The translations under genes and the position numbers were made by a program. Under the pieces are notes generated by a model. The model saw only the letters and a program-made list of their open reading frames with translations, had not been told where the DNA came from and did no database searches. Below are positions 60,505-64,000 of a DNA stretch of 64,000 nucleotides, piece after piece; the stretch's first letter is position 1; each line of letters begins with the position of its first letter. The stretch comes from Desulfosalsimonas propionicica. GTDB taxonomy: Bacteria > Desulfobacterota > Desulfobacteria > Desulfobacterales > Desulfosalsimonadaceae. The stretch spans positions 52,849 to 116,848 of the forward strand of contig NZ_JACDUS010000012.1 in assembly GCF_013761005.1 (NCBI RefSeq), read 5' to 3'.

Positions 60505-61027
60505 ATTCATCGAGTCGAACTGCCAATACAGGTATTTTTGATTTCCGTAAGACAGCACGCGTTGTTGAACCAATGTCCCCAAACAGTCCCTTGCGACCGT
60601 GGGTCCCCATAACGATAAGGTCACTGTTACGCTCTTTTGATGTTTCAATAATTTTACTGACGGGTTCATCCCCGTACAAAACCAAAACCTCATCGGTGGT
60701 AAAGGGCTTGGTTTCCTCGTTGGCCTGAACATTTTCTGTAAATTGGCATATCCCTTCATGCATTAAAAGATGAGCTTTGCTTTTTCCGGATAGCGATTCT
60801 TTTGCCTGGTCAATATTGCGTTCTTTGAAATTTTTCCATTGCTCTTCAGTAAGCAATTCGGAAAGCATCTCTTCCGGTGAAAAACTTCCTTCGATAACGT
60901 GCAAAATGGTTAGCTTCGCTCCATATGCGCAGGAAAGACTCGCCGCATAGCTAAAGGCTTTCAATGCAGTATCCGAAAGGTCTGTTGTGTATAGAATATT
61001 TTTAATGTTGATATTTTTTATTTCCAT
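60503..61027 (-). CDS. Universal stress protein (UspA family)
   Basis: A 174-residue UspA-domain protein. It opens with the typical NILYTTDLSDTALKAFSYAASLSCAYGAKLTILHV strand-helix pair and ends with the ATP-binding signature LIVMGTHGRKGLFGDIGSTTRAVLRKSKIPVLAVR (G-x2-G-x9-G-S/T pattern). It should bind nucleotide. It sits between the second UroD-type and the MtrH-type genes on the same strand, so it is expressed with the methyl-transfer genes. Its role there is not known. GAGAGAGGTTGAGCCG precedes the start. Confidence 0.92.
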   Translation of the reverse strand: MEIKNINIKNILYTTDLSDTALKAFSYAASLSCAYGAKLTILHVIEGSFSPEEMLSELLTEEQWKNFKERNIDQAKESLSGKSKAHLLMHEGICQFTENVQANEETKPFTTDEVLVLYGDEPVSKIIETSKERNSDLIVMGTHGRKGLFGDIGSTTRAVLRKSKIPVLAVRLDE

Positions 61028-61062
61028 CGGCTCAACCTCTCTCGGCTGTGGATTTAGTTGCT

Positions 61063-62082
61063 TTATCCCTTTTTAAAATAATCATCTCTGGCCTTACGCA
61101 GCTGCTGCACGTTTTCAAGCGGCGATAAGGGCGCTATACCGCAGGCAGCGCAAAGAAAATGGGTTCCATTGTCAAGCGCAGCAATTGATTCTTGATAGGC
61201 TTGTTCGGGTGTTCCGCTATACAAGGTTTGAGCTGTGCCCACATTGCCAAATACTTTGACGCCCATCTTCTCCGCAATTCCCACTGTTCGTTTCAAGTCG
61301 ACTTTTTCTTCGATGCTGATGCCGGCAACGCCTGTCTCGCACATCATTTCGATAATAGAATCTGTGTTTCCGCAGATGTGAAGAACCAAAGGACCTTTAA
61401 TTTTTTGAACTATTTCGGTGATTACGGGTTGAACATGTTTTTTCCAGGATTTCGGGCTCATCAGAGCCGGACCGGAAGTGGGCTCAGCAATGACATAGTA
61501 ATCCGCGCCATGATCAAAGGCAAAATTAATGACTTCAATCATGCCCTCTTTGACAACACTCAGGACCTGATCCACCTGGTTGGGTTTTTTAAATGTCCAT
61601 TTCATAAAAGATTCTGTACCGACAAGATTCGCTCCGCAGGTAAAGGGCCCTTCGCTTTCCCCGAAAATGACCATTTCATCATCGACTTTATCTTTCAGGA
61701 TTTTGAATTGTTCTTTATAGGCGGGGAATCTTCCTCGTTGCAAAAGGTCTTTTGGTTTTTCCAAATCCTCTATGCTTTCCGCAAAAGGATGAGAGGCAAT
61801 GGAGTGCTGTCTGTCGATTTTCGCCTCTCCCAGCTCGCAGCCGAAGGCTTCGCTCAGAGGCGTTATATCCCATCCCATGGCTTTGACCCACTCGAAACCG
61901 GCATATTCCACTCCGCCAAGGGCCAAAGTGGCCATGGCTTGGGGATCGGTATCTGCCAGGGGACGTTCAGCCCCGCATTTTTTCATTATATCAACCACGC
62001 CGTATGTTGTTGTAGAGCCCACAGGGGTCATGTCAACGCTTTTACCTTCCAATTGACGCATAAACCGTTCTTTGCGATTCAT
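61063..62082 (-). CDS. UroD-fold corrinoid methyltransferase (MtaA/CmuA type), copy 2
   Basis: A 339-residue paralogue of copy 1 with quite different sequence but the same zinc-ligand layout: His235-x-Cys237 (HICGNT) and Cys314 (CAACGIAPLSP), again 77 residues apart. The tail CGIAPLSPLENVQQLRKA is the usual C-terminal signature of the MtaA/MtbA group. AAGGAGGTTCGAA precedes the ATG. It lies downstream of the permease and small membrane protein and upstream of UspA. With two UroD-type and one MtrH-type enzyme for a single corrinoid protein, one UroD enzyme may demethylate the substrate and the other may accept a second methyl donor or a thiol. Confidence 0.88.
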   Translation of the reverse strand: MNRKERFMRQLEGKSVDMTPVGSTTTYGVVDIMKKCGAERPLADTDPQAMATLALGGVEYAGFEWVKAMGWDITPLSEAFGCELGEAKIDRQHSIASHPFAESIEDLEKPKDLLQRGRFPAYKEQFKILKDKVDDEMVIFGESEGPFTCGANLVGTESFMKWTFKKPNQVDQVLSVVKEGMIEVINFAFDHGADYYVIAEPTSGPALMSPKSWKKHVQPVITEIVQKIKGPLVLHICGNTDSIIEMMCETGVAGISIEEKVDLKRTVGIAEKMGVKVFGNVGTAQTLYSGTPEQAYQESIAALDNGTHFLCAACGIAPLSPLENVQQLRKARDDYFKKG

Positions 62083-62126
62083 TTCGAACCTCCTTAGCTA
62101 AACGAATTTTATTCGTGATTTGCTTG

Positions 62127-62354
62127 TTACATTTTTTGCAAGGCTTTATGCATTTGTCTCCGGAACATGGGTTGATAAATAAACCAAAACAAAGCAAGCC
62201 ATAATAAAAGAATAACAAAAAGGTGTTCACTCTCCTCAAAAAAATATTTCAGCAGGTAAATTCCTCCCAGGACAACGGCCATTCCGGCTAAAGTGAACGG
62301 GATACACACTTTAAGCAATAATTTAAACTTTTGTTTCGCGACCTTTTTTGTCAT
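62127..62354 (-). CDS. Small two-helix membrane protein next to the permease
   Basis: A 75-residue protein with two hydrophobic helices (FTLAGMAVVLGGIYLLKYFF and LFVILLLWLALFWFIYQPMF) and basic ends (MTKKVAKQKFK, RRQMHKALQKM). Not recognised. It sits 74 bases after the permease and before the second UroD-type gene, all on the same strand, so it may be a permease accessory. Confidence 0.65.
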   Translation of the reverse strand: MTKKVAKQKFKLLLKVCIPFTLAGMAVVLGGIYLLKYFFEESEHLFVILLLWLALFWFIYQPMFRRQMHKALQKM

Positions 62355-62428
62355 TTTTTCATTTTTGCCTTTTTTAATAGTGTCCCCCAGGAAGGGCGTT
62401 AGCCGTTTTACCCATAAGCTCTATCATT

Positions 62429-63820
62429 TTAACCTTCTTGTTCTTTGTTATTTTTTTCTGGATAATATTCGAGGCTGAAGAAAAGAATGGTGCCTAGTAT
62501 TAGGGCAACCGTCGGACCAGACCAAAAGGGACTGTTCCATAACTCGATATAATTCGAAGTAATCAGAGATGCAGCCATTATTCCTGCAATACCTCTTTGC
62601 AGGTTTGTTTTACACATGGCTAGCGCGATATAGCTGCAAAGGTAGCCTTGAATAAGCAGCGTTAATCCAAAACCAATACTAATTGCAGGCATAATAATTT
62701 GAACAATGGGGTGAAAGAGCATGGCTATGCTCATTCCCCAGAAAAAGGACGTGGCCCCACCCCAGTAGGAAGGCTCTTCTTCCGGCGTGGAAAATTTATA
62801 CCTGTTTAAAACCACGGCTTGCCCGGCTGTCCACTGCGGACCGCACAGGGGTAGAAAGGGGGTGAAGGCGCCTTCTCCGATATTGCGGATACCTGTTATC
62901 ACGTGATTGCGAACAGAACGGTAGGGGATTTTTTCATCCTTGCGGGCCGCATCGGCTTCTGCTATGAGAGACTCAAGAACGATAATATCTCCAAAAGCAA
63001 GTACATAGGCGACGATTCCCAAAGAAATTGCGGAAATCCACATTGCCGCGGATGGAAAGCCCAAGCCGACGATACTGAAATTTTGAAGCATTTCACCTGC
63101 TGGCATAGAAATCAGGAGTTGGTCAAATACACCAGTGGGCGGAGCGATCTCTCCGGTAATGAGCCCTGCTACATACCCGGCAACAAATCCGGGGGCAATC
63201 CCATAACTCGCCACCCATTTCAGCCAGCCGTGTTTTTCCCTATACTCCATCCCCCGCCTTGAAAAAAGAATAATGAAGCTAAGAAAAGCGGCAATGCCAA
63301 AAGAAATAGGCATTTTACTGACGTAGGGTTGTTTGGGATCAAAAATTCTATTCAGGGCAGACAAGCCGGCCCCGAGAATGATTCCGGCCCGCATTGAAAT
63401 TGGAAAGTGCGTAATGACTTTTTTAACGATTCCGGAAAGACCCAGGAAAACAAAAATAAAGCCGACCAAAATTTGTAATGCAATCAAAGCTTTAATCCTT
63501 TCAGGCCCCTCAGCGTATCCGACCAGATAGGATATGTATAGTGGAATCCCTGCCGTAATCCATCCACAAACGGAAGGATCTCCAAAAGTTGTATGCAGCA
63601 GGTACAAAAAGTTATTGATAACGACCATCAATACAGCAATCTCGATTGGTATGCCAAGTACTTTGGTCATAGCTGCAGTAATACCTAATGGTACACAACA
63701 AAGAATCATGCCTTGAATAAAATCTTGATACTCAAGTCTGTAATGAACAAATGGCAGCCGAAGCATTAATGGACCTGCGCTGAATGGTTGTTCGGCACCG
63801 TATTCTCTCTTTGCGACCAT
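62429..63820 (-). CDS. Polytopic permease, NCS2/SulP-like fold suspected
   Basis: A 463-residue inner-membrane protein with roughly 12-14 helices. Glycine-rich helices such as ISMRAGIILGAGLSAL and IVAYVLAFGDIIVLESLIAEAD, then GIRNIGEGAFTPFLPLCGPQWTAGQAVVLNRYK, are reminiscent of the nucleobase/ascorbate (NCS2) and SulP 7+7 fold, but the family signature is not exact, so this is a fold-level suggestion. TAAGGGGGGAATCTT precedes the ATG. It is the first gene of the minus-strand methyl-transfer series, so it most likely imports the methylated substrate. Confidence 0.75.
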   Translation of the reverse strand: MVAKREYGAEQPFSAGPLMLRLPFVHYRLEYQDFIQGMILCCVPLGITAAMTKVLGIPIEIAVLMVVINNFLYLLHTTFGDPSVCGWITAGIPLYISYLVGYAEGPERIKALIALQILVGFIFVFLGLSGIVKKVITHFPISMRAGIILGAGLSALNRIFDPKQPYVSKMPISFGIAAFLSFIILFSRRGMEYREKHGWLKWVASYGIAPGFVAGYVAGLITGEIAPPTGVFDQLLISMPAGEMLQNFSIVGLGFPSAAMWISAISLGIVAYVLAFGDIIVLESLIAEADAARKDEKIPYRSVRNHVITGIRNIGEGAFTPFLPLCGPQWTAGQAVVLNRYKFSTPEEEPSYWGGATSFFWGMSIAMLFHPIVQIIMPAISIGFGLTLLIQGYLCSYIALAMCKTNLQRGIAGIMAASLITSNYIELWNSPFWSGPTVALILGTILFFSLEYYPEKNNKEQEG

Positions 63821-64000
63821 AAGATTCCCCCCTTACAATATTTTTTTAGTGTGAAAAGATGTTGGGATGGATAAAAAAATTAGGGTGACCACTTGTTCAT
63901 ATGTAGGGACTCCTGAATAAAAATAAATATTTGATTTTATTATATTAGTATGCTATAGTACAAAATATAAATCCAAGCATATTCGGCACTACACCTTCAA
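63821..64000 (-). promoter_or_regulatory. Upstream region of the methyl-transfer gene series
   Basis: AT-rich leader reaching the window edge. On the minus strand a TATAAT occurs at 63939-63944 but no good -35 was found at the right distance. No gene seen. Confidence 0.3.

Noticed and set aside
61192..62097. 301-codon plus-strand frame opposite the second UroD gene
   Set aside because: Antisense to a gene with clear zinc ligands and ribosome binding site; no motif in the alternative product.
1..64000. CRISPR arrays, tRNA or rRNA genes, transposases, integrases or prophage genes
   Set aside because: No regularly spaced repeats, no T-loop-type GTTCGA context in a cloverleaf, and no recognisable mobile-element proteins were found by reading; a covariance search would be needed to exclude tRNAs fully.

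Overview
The window looks like a chromosome segment of a strictly anaerobic, sulfate-reducer-type bacterium (Desulfobacterota). The support is the gene content: multihaem c-type cytochromes joined to b-type membrane subunits, CCG-type (HdrD/GlpC-like) iron-sulfur proteins, an aldehyde:ferredoxin oxidoreductase relative, a 4-hydroxybutyryl-CoA dehydratase, several acyl-CoA ligases and a corrinoid methyl-transfer system. No rRNA, tRNA, CRISPR array, integrase or transposase was recognised, so the taxonomy is inference.

Left part (1 to about 26.7 kb, visibly GC-rich, genes on both strands). It starts inside a ThDP-dependent lyase gene, followed by a bile-acid:sodium-symporter-type transporter, an SDR dehydrogenase, a small Cys-rich protein and acetate kinase, closed by a strong bidirectional terminator. 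Next come two divergent acyl-CoA ligases, a membrane protein, a PAS histidine kinase, an EamA exporter divergent from a LysR regulator, an MscS channel, an ExeA-type ATPase fused to an OmpA domain, a HAD hydrolase and an AcuI-type acrylyl-CoA reductase. A sigma-54 activator (18952-20310) then faces a sigma-54 promoter and an operon encoding an acyl-CoA ligase, a lactonase-like hydrolase and a 4-hydroxybutyryl-CoA dehydratase. I read this operon as gamma-butyrolactone/4-hydroxybutyrate catabolism feeding crotonyl-CoA. A beta-barrel protein and a DUF72 protein close this part.

Middle (27-37.2 kb, more AT-rich). It holds a corrinoid adenosyltransferase, a succinate-semialdehyde-type dehydrogenase, a fumarate-reductase-like flavoprotein, and a plus-strand operon. 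That operon has a radical SAM enzyme fused to a GNAT domain, an AIR-synthase-like protein and a three-gene SsuABC/TauABC-type importer. The first two genes match conserved members of the Nit1C (MSMEG_0568/MSMEG_0567/sll0787) cluster, linked elsewhere to cyanide/nitrile nitrogen use, but no nitrilase is present.

Right part (37.2-63.8 kb). Every gene is on the minus strand. In order of transcription: a permease and a small membrane protein; two UroD-fold methyltransferases with a UspA protein between them; an MtrH-type methyltransferase; a corrinoid protein; a reductive activase; two small coupled proteins (one DUF2284); a FadR-type regulator; a GlcD-like flavoprotein with a CCG Fe-S partner; an arginase-fold protein; a methylmalonate-semialdehyde-type dehydrogenase; a ferritin-like protein, a ferredoxin and a cysteine-depleted AOR relative; a BPL_N-domain protein; and a haem/Fe-S membrane redox complex. 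The likely logic is that a methylated substrate is imported and demethylated to the corrinoid protein, the methyl group is passed to a pterin by the MtrH protein, the remaining skeleton is oxidised, and electrons go to the membrane complex. The substrate cannot be named from sequence alone.
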